Source: a virus. From it: 40,397 bases of DNA. Shown piece after piece: positions 25,551-33,960 of this stretch. A model generated the notes under the pieces. That model ran no database searches. It had not been told where the DNA came from and worked only from the letters and a program-made list of their open reading frames with translations. Where the stretch lies: positions 1-40,397 of the IMG/VR virus record IMGVR_UViG_3300031772_000096, one strand, 5' to 3'. Numbering within the stretch: the stretch's first letter is position 1; every line of letters starts with the position of its first letter. A program made the position numbers and the translations under genes.

Positions 25551-26345
25551 TTAATAACTTCCCCATTGACCTAAAAGACCTAATGATGTTCCTGAACCCG
25601 CTTTAGTTTGAAAATACTGTGGCTGACTTGCCCCATAAATAGCATTATATAAAGTATCAGCACTTGGAACTGCTGATTGATATTGATATGCACTTGTATT
25701 CGGTTGTTGTGTTCCTACCTGCGGATATAAAATTTGCATATAAGGAGTGAGTGCTTGTTGTGCCGCTTGTCCTGCACTCATTCTTCTTTGATAATCTGAA
25801 GTTTCAAACTGACCTAATAAATCTTGCATACTTCTTGCTTCTGCTCCTGCGGCACGACCTCCAAAAAGCCCACCACCTAAATTAGCTCTTTGTCGCATAG
25901 CTTGTTGCATAGCAGAAACCTGTTGACCTCTTTGAGTATCAAGTGCCTGTTGTTCTTGTGGTGTCATATAGTCAGGATTTTGTAATCTTGAGAGTGCCGA
26001 CTGAGCCCCTTGTTCTACAATCTGACTTTGATAGGGATAAAGTTCCTGTTGGGTCTGTTGTTGTGTTTTTGCCATCTGGGGCATATATTGATTATACATA
26101 CTCTGATATAAAGCCGCCTGTTGAGGAACATATTGTTGTTGGATAGCCCAATCAGATGCGGCGGTTAATGGGTCATACTTTAATTTTGCTTCTGCGATTT
26201 GTGCCGCTGACTCACCTGCTGAAGGAGCTGGCGTAGTTGGTGTCGCCTGAATCGTTGTTTCCCCCTTCCAAAGTTTCTTTCCATTTTCCAATGGTTCATA
26301 TTCTTTATGGTGTAAATGCCCTTTTCCAAGTAAATCTTTTAACAT
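25551..26345 (-). CDS. Gln/Ala-rich internal virion protein
   Basis: 264 residues. Long helical Gln-rich centre (QQAALYQSMYNQYMPQMAKT) followed by MTPQEQQALDTQRGQQVSAM and GGGLFGGRAAGAEAR, a pattern I associate with podovirus ejection proteins. The C-terminus is Tyr/Gln/Ser-rich. Lies between the acetyltransferase-like gene and 24721..25539. No catalytic motif. Confidence 0.65.
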   Translation of the reverse strand: MLKDLLGKGHLHHKEYEPLENGKKLWKGETTIQATPTTPAPSAGESAAQIAEAKLKYDPLTAASDWAIQQQYVPQQAALYQSMYNQYMPQMAKTQQQTQQELYPYQSQIVEQGAQSALSRLQNPDYMTPQEQQALDTQRGQQVSAMQQAMRQRANLGGGLFGGRAAGAEARSMQDLLGQFETSDYQRRMSAGQAAQQALTPYMQILYPQVGTQQPNTSAYQYQSAVPSADTLYNAIYGASQPQYFQTKAGSGTSLGLLGQWGSY

Positions 26346-26348
26346 TTA

Positions 26349-26726
26349 TTACCTCCATTTGTTGATAGGTATTAAAAACTTTCTATTATTTTTCTCATCA
26401 TCACAAAAGAATATATGGGTTGCTTCCTCATTATCCTCTACGCCTTTTCGTATCATTCTATTAAGCAATCCCTTGTGTCCTTTTTTGACATAAGCACATT
26501 GGATATAAGCAATTCTTCCTTCTGGGTGTTCAATATATTTATTATCTACCTTCTCTAAGTCCTTTATAAAAAGCCAACAGGAAAACCCTATTATTTCTTT
26601 TCCCTCTACTATTAAAATATACTGACTTTTTGATACACAATTCGTTAATGTTTTTATCCATTGTTCTTCTGTCCATTCGTTACGTCTATCACACAACTTC
26701 GCAATTTGCAGGAGTTCAGATATCAA
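26349..26726 (-). CDS. GNAT-like / phage Gp13-type protein (TTG start)
   Basis: 125 residues from TTG 26726, directly behind AAGGAGTAAA; no ATG fits. The alpha/beta pattern, with EIIGFSCWLFI, RIAYIQCAYVKKGHKGLLNR and ATHIFFCDDEKNNRKF, resembles GNAT acetyltransferases, including the phage T7 Gp13-type proteins encoded among internal virion genes. An acetyl-CoA loop (GHKGLLNRM) is plausible but not a perfect Q/RxxGxG/A. It may act as an assembly chaperone for the internal proteins instead of an enzyme. Confidence 0.65.
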   Translation of the reverse strand: MISELLQIAKLCDRRNEWTEEQWIKTLTNCVSKSQYILIVEGKEIIGFSCWLFIKDLEKVDNKYIEHPEGRIAYIQCAYVKKGHKGLLNRMIRKGVEDNEEATHIFFCDDEKNNRKFLIPINKWR

Positions 26727-26748
26727 TTTACTCCTTAAAATTCTAAGA

Positions 26749-27927
26749 CTATTTAATTATAAGTTTCCTAACCTTGATATAATCAGGAATAGTTTTTACT
26801 AATTCCTTTACCTGTTTATTATCTTCGGTCAAATATTTTCCAGAATGTAGGGGTTTATAAACTTCTTCCTTTGCCATATCTGGTTTGTATAATTCATTTA
26901 CTAAAGTAAGCAAGCTCTTTTCTTTTGTAACCTGTGTCTTCAATTCTGCAATAGTTTCTTGGTCAACAAGGACTATCTCGTGTTTGGTTTCATCGTAAGA
27001 ACCAAAAGGATGAGGCATTTTATCAAAGTCCCCTCCATTTCCATACGCAGGGTGGTCAGGTGCGGAATAAGCACATATAATTTCTTTCGTTACTTTATCT
27101 AATAATAAAAATAACCAATGGTCTGTGCCTGAAGCGGTTACATATCTTTGTTGAATATATCCTACATTAGCCCCAGTGCCAGATGCATAAAAAGATACTA
27201 CTGTTGTATAGGATGTGGGCCACGCTGTATCAGTTCCTCCTACACTATGGATACTGACCCATCCATTTGAAGAAGCACTTTTTATTTGCGGATAAAATCC
27301 ATATTCTCCACCAGGTAAAGTAACACTATAATTATTTCCTGTTCCACTTACTTCTCCTGTCGTTGTTTTAAGGGCGGTGGTATCACAAGAAGCATTGGGT
27401 AAATAACCATCAGCACCTAACACCACCACTCCATTAGCCGCATTAGCCGCCGCAGTTGCACCTGTGCCGCCGTTTCCGACAGGAAGCGTTCCTGTTATAG
27501 CACTTACATTTACTTTAGAAGCGGTGGTTATAGTTGCTAACTTAGTATCCACTATCCCCGCAGAAGAATTTATGTCGGCATTTAATATAGAGTCGGTTAA
27601 TGTTAATTTTGAATAAGGTATTCCAGCAGAGGCGATTATGTCGGCATTTACTATCAAACCAGTAAGATTTAGTTTTGAATAAGCAATCGCCGCCGAACCT
27701 GATATATCTATATTGGCGACTGTTCCGTTTAAAATGTCGTCAGTTGTGATTGTGCTATCTTCATAAACACTAACACCCCTTGTGAGATAATTAAAAATAG
27801 CGTCCTCATTACTTGTAACTTTTGAGGGGTCAATTATCGCCCCAGAGGTGTATGTAAAAACTCTTGAGGGGGAGCCCGCCCAAACTAAAGTCGGAAGTAA
27901 TAAAAATAGTAATAATAACTTTTTCAT
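26749..27927 (-). CDS. tail-fibre protein with signal peptide
   Basis: 392 residues. MKKLLLLFLLLPTLVWAGSP is a typical Sec signal peptide (LVWA-GS). Then come three ~22-residue repeats of the type IxNADIxxSAGIxYSKLxLT (about 65-130), a GGTGATAAANAANGVVVLGA linker seen in tail fibres, and a C-terminal domain with charged helices (LKTQVTKEKSLLTLVNELYK). The repeats and linker support a fibre role; the export signal is unexpected. Confidence 0.75.
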   Translation of the reverse strand: MKKLLLLFLLLPTLVWAGSPSRVFTYTSGAIIDPSKVTSNEDAIFNYLTRGVSVYEDSTITTDDILNGTVANIDISGSAAIAYSKLNLTGLIVNADIIASAGIPYSKLTLTDSILNADINSSAGIVDTKLATITTASKVNVSAITGTLPVGNGGTGATAAANAANGVVVLGADGYLPNASCDTTALKTTTGEVSGTGNNYSVTLPGGEYGFYPQIKSASSNGWVSIHSVGGTDTAWPTSYTTVVSFYASGTGANVGYIQQRYVTASGTDHWLFLLLDKVTKEIICAYSAPDHPAYGNGGDFDKMPHPFGSYDETKHEIVLVDQETIAELKTQVTKEKSLLTLVNELYKPDMAKEEVYKPLHSGKYLTEDNKQVKELVKTIPDYIKVRKLIIK

Positions 27928-27935
27928 TTTATCTC

Positions 27936-28250
27936 CTAAGGTGTTTCATCAGTCCAATATGGAATATATACAATCGTTCCATCACTTTTTTCAACTTGTA
28001 ACCACCCTGCACTATTAGCACTACTCGCTGAACCCATTTTTACAGTTCCCGTTCCAGTAGAAATAACACTTCCTGAATTAAAACTTACCCGACCATTTGT
28101 TACATTCCAAAGTTGCTCTAAGGTTTCGTTCAAAGTAACTAACCCATTCTGGTCAAAGTCAGTTATTCTCTGGGGTTTGGGTGTCCTGTAAGCATAACTA
28201 ATCCCCGTTACTAAAAGACTTCCTAATAAAAATCCGATTATAAATCTCAT
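27936..28250 (-). CDS. exported small structural protein
   Basis: 104 residues from ATG 28250, an ATGA overlap with the upstream gene. MRFIIGFLLGSLLVTGISYA is a signal peptide or membrane anchor. The mature part starts RTPKPQRITDFDQNGLVTLN, then ETLEQLWNVTNGRVSFNSGS, a pattern (ITDFDxNxLxxLNExLExLWNxTNGR) common in small phage tail proteins. It lies between the tail protein and the fibre, so it may link the two. Confidence 0.7.
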   Translation of the reverse strand: MRFIIGFLLGSLLVTGISYAYRTPKPQRITDFDQNGLVTLNETLEQLWNVTNGRVSFNSGSVISTGTGTVKMGSASSANSAGWLQVEKSDGTIVYIPYWTDETP

Positions 28251-30067
28251 AGGTAATCCAAATTCCACAAAAGAAAATTATAGCCGAACAAATCCATTGG
28301 TTCGTCAATGGTATCTTCACTGAATTTAACTTTTATATATCTTCCTGAAACATTTAAAGGAATAATGCTTAACTTAGTAGCACTTCCCGCCCAAGTTGAA
28401 GTTCCCCAAATTGCAGTCCCCCACAAATCCCCAGACGCACCTATATCAACATTGGTTGAGGTTATTGTAGAGTCAAAATCGGTAGCATAATAAACTTGCA
28501 TTGTGGAAGAGGTGTCGGCAGAAGCCCATAGGAAAAGTTCCCCGAAGTTTTTTCTTAGCGGTGCAGAACCCATATCATACCATTTGGTAGTATAATAAGA
28601 CTCTATCGCACCGACAGAATAAGTCGTTCCTGCGACTGCGGTAATAGTCCCTGTAACCATAAGCCCTGTTGAAATCATATCGCAGATCACTGCCTCTGTT
28701 CCTACCCCTGTTCCTGAAGTGAATGATACTATCGCACCCGTAGCGTCTGTGAAAGAAGCCGAAGTATCGTAAAGAATAATTATCCCTGTGGCGGTTGCAC
28801 CAGCATAAGTTCCCTTGCTTGTAATCGTCCCCGTTTCCCCCGTTACATCACTATTCTTATCGGGGTCTATCATCTGATAAATAAAAGATTTATAATTCCC
28901 AAAGTAAACCTGCGGAACTTCATTAGCGTCATTAGCCACACAGAAAGCATTGGCGTCTATCTGAATGTGTTTAGACCACTCCCCTATTCCGTAGTGAAAG
29001 TCTAAAAGTAGATTATTCGTTCCCGTAGAGTCGGTAACACTAAGGTAATAATGGGCGTTTGTTTGGTCGTCTATACTTACAGCATAAGGAAGTCGTGCCG
29101 AAGAAAGACCATCCATAACTTCAGAGATATTGGTTGAAATCTCGGTAACTTTAACCCCATCACAGTAATTTACTGTTTTGTCTCTTGAAAGGAATATAAG
29201 TCCTTCGGAGTTTCCTATCTGAATGTTTTGGATTGAGTTCTTGGCAATACACCCTATTCCTTCGGAAACTTTGGTTACATTGATTAACTCATCTCCGCCC
29301 ACAAGAGAAACTTTATAAATAGAGTCAGTTAAAAAGACATAAAGATTATCATAAAGAGTAGCAAAACCCTCTATCTGTTGACCACCCAAAGAGGCAATAT
29401 CCACATAATCATCATCAGACCAAGTTTCAATCGTTCCTACATTTGACCAACGGATACGGGTGGAATGAACGGTGGTGTTTTCGGTGGTGTTTCCAAAGAT
29501 TAGATAATTCTTCCACCATATTACACATTTAGCATCAGTAACTGCATCAGAAAGCCCAGACCAAGAAAGTGCGGTAGTGGTAAGTCCTGTGGTTCTTATC
29601 GGTGGGTCAACATTATTCGTCCCTATTCCGTAATCTAAAGCAGTAATAAACTGCCATTGATAATCTTCTCCCTCTGTAATAGTAACGCCGCTTGTAATGT
29701 CGGTCTTTACTCCTGCGGAAGTAATAGCGAATAACTTATTTCCACAAGTTGCTATCTTTGTTCTTGTGCCAGTTGATTTGTAGATTTCGTGCATACCCGT
29801 AACTGCTTCAAAGTCATCAACCAAAGCAAGGGTATCTAACCTTGAGTGATATGCATAACCATAGCGTTTTGAAGCACCACCAGTTATATCTAAAGTGATA
29901 TTCTGTAAATCTGCAGAACGCCCATTCGCAAGCGAGGGTGGACTTGTAGTATCATCCAAACCTAAAAAATTTTGAATTCCAGTTTCGGGATAAACTCTCG
30001 CTTTTTCCTGTGCAAAACCACAAGTTAAAGATAATGATAAAAATAATGTAAGTAATAGTTTTTTCAT
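28247..30067 (-). CDS. podovirus tail protein, beta-propeller-like, with signal peptide
   Basis: 606 residues. MKKLLLTLFLSLSLTCGFAQ is a Sec signal peptide (GFA-QE). The body repeats Trp/Tyr/Asp-rich strands: YQWQFITALDYGIGTNN, WWKNYLIFGNT, RIRWSNVGTIETWSDDD, LYDNLYVFLTDSIYKV and VYFGNYKSFIYQM, as in the tail stabilisation or nozzle proteins of P22/T7-like phages that form a propeller below the portal. It follows the head-tail adaptor gene (TAATG overlap), the usual place for this protein. An export signal on a core tail protein is very unusual. Confidence 0.72.
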   Translation of the reverse strand: MKKLLLTLFLSLSLTCGFAQEKARVYPETGIQNFLGLDDTTSPPSLANGRSADLQNITLDITGGASKRYGYAYHSRLDTLALVDDFEAVTGMHEIYKSTGTRTKIATCGNKLFAITSAGVKTDITSGVTITEGEDYQWQFITALDYGIGTNNVDPPIRTTGLTTTALSWSGLSDAVTDAKCVIWWKNYLIFGNTTENTTVHSTRIRWSNVGTIETWSDDDYVDIASLGGQQIEGFATLYDNLYVFLTDSIYKVSLVGGDELINVTKVSEGIGCIAKNSIQNIQIGNSEGLIFLSRDKTVNYCDGVKVTEISTNISEVMDGLSSARLPYAVSIDDQTNAHYYLSVTDSTGTNNLLLDFHYGIGEWSKHIQIDANAFCVANDANEVPQVYFGNYKSFIYQMIDPDKNSDVTGETGTITSKGTYAGATATGIIILYDTSASFTDATGAIVSFTSGTGVGTEAVICDMISTGLMVTGTITAVAGTTYSVGAIESYYTTKWYDMGSAPLRKNFGELFLWASADTSSTMQVYYATDFDSTITSTNVDIGASGDLWGTAIWGTSTWAGSATKLSIIPLNVSGRYIKVKFSEDTIDEPMDLFGYNFLLWNLDYL

Positions 30068-31071
30068 TAGACCTCTGTTATGGTATAACTATCTTCCAAA
30101 CTAATCCACCCACCTTGTTGATTTCTTAACCCTGACCTCAATGTAGGTATATAATCTAAATTTTGCATATCAGCCCGCACCATTGAACGGACACCAGCAC
30201 TATACATACCCTGTGTTGCTGTAAACAATTCAAGTTTCCCTTGATATTGATAAACTTTTGCCATAGCACCTAAACGGATAATCCATATCCATTTCTCGTC
30301 AATGTCAGGCACATCATTATCGCCTTCCAAGTTTCTTATTCGGGTGTAGTATTCAATGTAAACAGAGATTGCTGATGAAGGTATGGGATAAAAAGAAATA
30401 ATTTTAAACCTTGCCGAAAGTTCGGTAGGTGCTAATTGGACTAAAGTAACATCTAAAGTGGCTTTTCTTACTGTGATAATTCCTACTGTGGAGGCGGATT
30501 TGGATATTCTTAACACATCTCCAGCGTTCCAGGTGATAGTTCCAGGCACAAAAGTCTCTCCTGTCAAAGTAAGACTTTCTGTGCGAGATAATCCATTACT
30601 ATCTGTTCCTACTATTCTTACTGTCTGGGTGGTGTCTGAGGACGAAGAAGATAAAACTTCAATCGTATCATCTGCGGTCAACCTTACTGATACCCCTTCT
30701 TCTTCCCATATCCGATACCATTTAGGGTTTCCTGTTGCGGTGGGATTAGGAATGTAATCATAGAATAAGTCATCTGGGATAAAACGAATTTTCTGTGGTG
30801 AGGTAGTCTGACGAATTAAACCGATAGCATCTAAATCTCTTGGAAGTTGGTAGAACTCGGTAGAGGCGACAGTAGCGAGAGTATATTTTCTGCGGTTAAA
30901 AGACCACTTGTGTTCATATCCCTTCTGTCCTGTCTGTTCAAACGCCCAAGCAGGACTTTGGATTTCCTGAACGGTCTGATTTATATACTCATCTATTGTA
31001 GAATTTATCTGTGTTTCTCTTGTGTCAGTAGCGATTTGTGTCCTTAAAGCCAACCGAGTTTTTAGTGCCAT
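30067..31071 (-). CDS. head-tail adaptor / tail tubular-type protein
   Basis: 334 residues, no signal peptide. The N-terminus LALRTQIATDTRETQINSTI, followed by YINQTVQEIQSPAWAF, is the helical start of phage adaptor proteins. FYQLPRDLDAIGLIRQT, PNPTATGNPKWYRIWEE and beta strands follow; the C-terminus has YYTRIRNLEGDNDVPDIDEK, then WIWIIRLGAMAKVYQYQ. This arrangement matches podovirus tail tubular A/gp4-like adaptors that join the portal to the tail. Located after the O-antigen ligase gene, overlapping it by 47 nt. Confidence 0.75.
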   Translation of the reverse strand: MALKTRLALRTQIATDTRETQINSTIDEYINQTVQEIQSPAWAFEQTGQKGYEHKWSFNRRKYTLATVASTEFYQLPRDLDAIGLIRQTTSPQKIRFIPDDLFYDYIPNPTATGNPKWYRIWEEEGVSVRLTADDTIEVLSSSSSDTTQTVRIVGTDSNGLSRTESLTLTGETFVPGTITWNAGDVLRISKSASTVGIITVRKATLDVTLVQLAPTELSARFKIISFYPIPSSAISVYIEYYTRIRNLEGDNDVPDIDEKWIWIIRLGAMAKVYQYQGKLELFTATQGMYSAGVRSMVRADMQNLDYIPTLRSGLRNQQGGWISLEDSYTITEV

Positions 31072-32164
31072 TTACCACCTCATTTTTAATTATATATAAT
31101 CCTGCATAGGACATAAGACCTATTACACTCGTCAACCATAAATGGGCTGGTGATAACATTCCCGATACAAAACAAAATCCGAAAAATATACTCGCCAACC
31201 TAATTGTTAAGTCAGTTTTTAATGGTGTCTTAAAATAATCCCAGATACACCAAAGAACTAAAATCAAACCTATTAAACCTAACTCAAAAACTACCTGTAA
31301 GTATTCGTTATGTAAGTGTTGCCAATGATAATTTGTGCTTCCTATATTGCTTAATGAATAAGTCCCAAGCCCAAACCCTGTGATAAATTTATCTTTAATT
31401 TCCTTACAAACCAAACCCCAAACCCTAAACCTGTCGGAATTAAAAAAGAAACCCTTGTTAACCAACCGTAAGACAGTTAACAAAACGGTTGATACTATTG
31501 AAAAACTTATGGCTAATCTGCGTTTCTTAAAGAATAACCAGAATAAAAATACCCCCAGACCCACAACTAAACCCGTAGCTGAACCCGTTAAAATAATTAT
31601 CAACCATAATAAAATAAGTGATAAGATATTCTCTCGGCTTTTCTCAAAGAACAGAGGTTGTAATATCGCCAATAATCCCGCCAAGTGTATAGGGTTTCCT
31701 ATCGTTCCTGTCAATTCATCGTGTCCTGAAAGTCCTGCAAAAAACTCATCTAATTTAAGGTATTGTAAGGCACAGTAAAAAAGTAGAATTATTACGCTAT
31801 ACTTCAACCACCTTAAAATCATTTCTATGTCATCCTTATTAAGATATTCCGTAATTAACTTATAGAGCCACACAAGGCATAATAGGTTAAAGAAAGGTAA
31901 AAATATCTTGATTGGATAATGTTGGGTCTTAGAGAATACCGTCAACCAACCATAAGCCGTTACTAACCCAGACCAACATATAAAAGAACCCAATGGTTTG
32001 TTCAATATTTGAACATACTTGGGCTTTTCAAAGAACGAATAACAAAACAAAATCAAAATGCTTACTTGGACAAAATGCCCTGTTGAGTGCCAAAGGTCTG
32101 TTGTTCTAAAAAAGAAATTTCCCCAAGGCAACAGAAAAAAGAACAGAATGAATAGATTACTCAT
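31025..32164 (-). CDS. O-antigen ligase/polymerase-like membrane protein (Wzy_C family)
   Basis: 379 residues with about ten membrane spans. It has the conserved loop GTIGNPIHLAG (153-163), GSATG (194-198), RVWG at 247-250 and the long-loop motif FGLGTYSLSN ... HLHNEYLQVVFELGLIGL (263-300), typical of WaaL/Wzy proteins that join or polymerise O-antigen on undecaprenyl carriers. GGGTAGATG-type start overlapping the upstream lipoprotein stop (ATGA 32161..32164). It sits inside the structural operon between capsid genes and head-tail adaptor, suggesting a host-surface-changing function late in infection or in a carrier state. Ligase and polymerase cannot be told apart by eye. Confidence 0.82.
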   Translation of the reverse strand: MSNLFILFFFLLPWGNFFFRTTDLWHSTGHFVQVSILILFCYSFFEKPKYVQILNKPLGSFICWSGLVTAYGWLTVFSKTQHYPIKIFLPFFNLLCLVWLYKLITEYLNKDDIEMILRWLKYSVIILLFYCALQYLKLDEFFAGLSGHDELTGTIGNPIHLAGLLAILQPLFFEKSRENILSLILLWLIIILTGSATGLVVGLGVFLFWLFFKKRRLAISFSIVSTVLLTVLRLVNKGFFFNSDRFRVWGLVCKEIKDKFITGFGLGTYSLSNIGSTNYHWQHLHNEYLQVVFELGLIGLILVLWCIWDYFKTPLKTDLTIRLASIFFGFCFVSGMLSPAHLWLTSVIGLMSYAGLYIIKNEVVNGTKNSVGFKDTNRY

Positions 32165-32373
32165 CTACCCTTGTATAACTTTTCGTAACATTCATTACAT
32201 ATAATTTTCTTTCCATTCATTACCTTAAAAAATCCACATCGTTTATGGCAAAAATTACAGGTTTTTTTAGCCCAGAAATACTCTGTTGTAGCACCACTAT
32301 CACCAGAAGGTTGAAAACGTGGATATGCACAACCTGTTAATAATAAAATTATAATTATAAAAATATATCTCAT
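32161..32373 (-). CDS. lipoprotein carrying a zinc-ribbon
   Basis: 70 residues. MRYIFIIIILLLTGCAYPRF has a lipobox (LLTGC, Cys15). The mature part ends in a two-pair Cys motif (CNFCHKRCGFF then CNEC), a zinc ribbon normally found in cytoplasmic proteins. Coupled to the O-antigen ligase by ATGA, so the two may act together at the envelope. It lies just after a terminator. Confidence 0.65.
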   Translation of the reverse strand: MRYIFIIIILLLTGCAYPRFQPSGDSGATTEYFWAKKTCNFCHKRCGFFKVMNGKKIICNECYEKLYKGR

Positions 32374-32383
32374 ATAAAGACAA

Positions 32384-32401
32384 GAGGGGGTTGCCCCCCT
32401 C
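32384..32401 (-). terminator. terminator or attenuator after the capsid genes
   Basis: Seven-pair GC hairpin: minus strand GAGGGGG/CCCCCTC around a four-base loop, followed by TTGTCTTTATAT. The U-tract is weak, so it may only reduce transcription into the lipoprotein and O-antigen ligase genes after the highly expressed capsid genes. Confidence 0.65.
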
Positions 32402-32413
32402 AGTTATTACTAA

Positions 32414-32959
32414 TTACTCAACGTTAGCTAATGTTGGTTGAATAAATATGAGTGAAGACCCAGCACCGATATCGGCTTCAATGTCGTTTCCAGCGGCACT
32501 TGCTTTGATTACAACACCAAGCATCGCTTCGTCTGAACCCACAACTTCATCTTCCACATAACCAGCGGCACCAGCAGAAACTTCTGTATTTACAGTAGGG
32601 AGTACATTATTGTTATGAACTACCGCAGGACCACGAATAATGATAGTTCCAACTGCACCATTCGCTATCCCTTTTCCTATTGTAGTTACACCAGCTGTCC
32701 ACGGACTTGATTCATCACTACTTGTTTGAACCCAGGCTCCTGTATCATCGTAAATTGTTCCTGCATCAGAATCACAGGCATCAAATGTCCAACTTACGCA
32801 CATACCCGTTGCAATATCAGAACCAGAACCGTTATAGACTAATTCAGTCCATACGGTAGGATAGTTCTTTGGGTCAGTTACTGTTGGTATGTTTGTTGCG
32901 TAACTATTGACTACTCCAAACACTAACAGGAGAGCCAAGACTAAAAATAATTTTCTCAT
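32414..32959 (-). CDS. capsid-adjacent protein with signal peptide
   Basis: 181 residues. MRKLFLVLALLLVFGVVNSY, ending ATN, is a Sec-type signal (NSYA-TN). The rest is Gly/Ala/Val/Thr-rich and beta-rich, with VTTIGKGIANGAVGTIIIRG and EVSAGAAGYVEDEVVGSDEA, reminiscent of head decoration or cement proteins (DUF2190-like). It follows the major capsid gene by 12 bases, the usual site for a cement protein. The combination of position and export signal is a main oddity of this genome. Confidence 0.65.
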   Translation of the reverse strand: MRKLFLVLALLLVFGVVNSYATNIPTVTDPKNYPTVWTELVYNGSGSDIATGMCVSWTFDACDSDAGTIYDDTGAWVQTSSDESSPWTAGVTTIGKGIANGAVGTIIIRGPAVVHNNNVLPTVNTEVSAGAAGYVEDEVVGSDEAMLGVVIKASAAGNDIEADIGAGSSLIFIQPTLANVE

Positions 32960-32971
32960 CTTATCCTCCTA

Positions 32972-33934
32972 TTAGGTTACAACCTGATACGCATTAGTTC
33001 TGCGTGAACCAGTTGTTAGGTTGCCAAAAATATACAACAATGCCACTCTCATTAACTGGTCGTGGGACGGTTGCATTTCTGTCAACTCCATATTGCCTCT
33101 TGCTAATACCTGTAACCAAAGATTGTCCGTATCAACGAAGTAAAGTGAAAGTGCAGGACAATTATCATCAAACACGACAGGCATAGTCTGATACGCTAAG
33201 TGCATAAAACCAGCATCCGCTAATTCGGTGGTTACATAACGGATATTGGAAGTAAGCAAACTTTCGTATTGGCTATACTGTGTCTTGTTTGTTATTACTA
33301 ATCTCGGACCTTGACGACCGTAGGTGCAAGCCGCAACCAATGCTGATAAATTCTTAAAAGTTGTAGCCGCAGTTCCATCAAAGTCGTATGTAGTCCCGAT
33401 TGAATTTCTCCAATAATCATTGCCAGTCGCAGATGCATCAATTCCGCCTACATCTGTTTGTCCTGATGGTGCAGAATGGACCAAGAATGGGAGACCGTCA
33501 AAATCCTTATCCCCAGAACCATCTTTAAACACCTGATTACCCATTTCCTCTGCCATAGAAATCTTTGCACGAGTAACGGTTTCATCTACCAAGTCAATCA
33601 ACTTCTCTTTGTTTCCTGCATTCATCGCTTCTTCAAGTAATGAAATTACGACAGAACCAGCGACAATCTTTATCGGATACTCTGCACGAGTTACATCATC
33701 CATTAAAGGTGTGTCAATGGTATCGGTCTTATTGTAGGATTTGAAAGAAGTGTTAGCTTTGTAGTAAATAGGATGGGTGAAAGAACGCCCACCCGACACT
33801 ACCTTTAAATTGCCTCTTTTCTGAAGCATATAAAGTAGTGCGTTATTCGTAGAAACATTATCAAAAACTTCTGCTGGAAGGTTCTGAAGGGTAGTGGTAA
33901 TCAGTTTTGTAAATGAACTATTACCAGTTGCCAT
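32972..33934 (-). CDS. major capsid protein (HK97-like)
   Basis: 320 residues, no signal peptide. Order of features follows podovirus capsid proteins of HK97 fold: N-terminal FTKLITTTLQNLPAEVFDNV, a spine helix region (KEKLIDLVDETVTRAKISMA, EEMGNQVFKDG), then GRQGPRLVITNKTQYSQYES and the P-domain/A-domain strands MPVVFDDNCP, YFVDTDNLWLQVLARGNMEL. It is preceded by a scaffold-like gene and followed by a cement-like gene. Expected to be the most abundant virion protein. Confidence 0.82.
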   Translation of the reverse strand: MATGNSSFTKLITTTLQNLPAEVFDNVSTNNALLYMLQKRGNLKVVSGGRSFTHPIYYKANTSFKSYNKTDTIDTPLMDDVTRAEYPIKIVAGSVVISLLEEAMNAGNKEKLIDLVDETVTRAKISMAEEMGNQVFKDGSGDKDFDGLPFLVHSAPSGQTDVGGIDASATGNDYWRNSIGTTYDFDGTAATTFKNLSALVAACTYGRQGPRLVITNKTQYSQYESLLTSNIRYVTTELADAGFMHLAYQTMPVVFDDNCPALSLYFVDTDNLWLQVLARGNMELTEMQPSHDQLMRVALLYIFGNLTTGSRRTNAYQVVT

Positions 33935-33960
33935 TAGAAACTCCTTAGATTTTTAGAAAC

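Noticed and set aside
22341-32164. Diversity-generating retroelement near the tail fibres
   Set aside because: No reverse transcriptase gene or template/variable repeat pair was found; the fibre repeats are in-gene tandem repeats.
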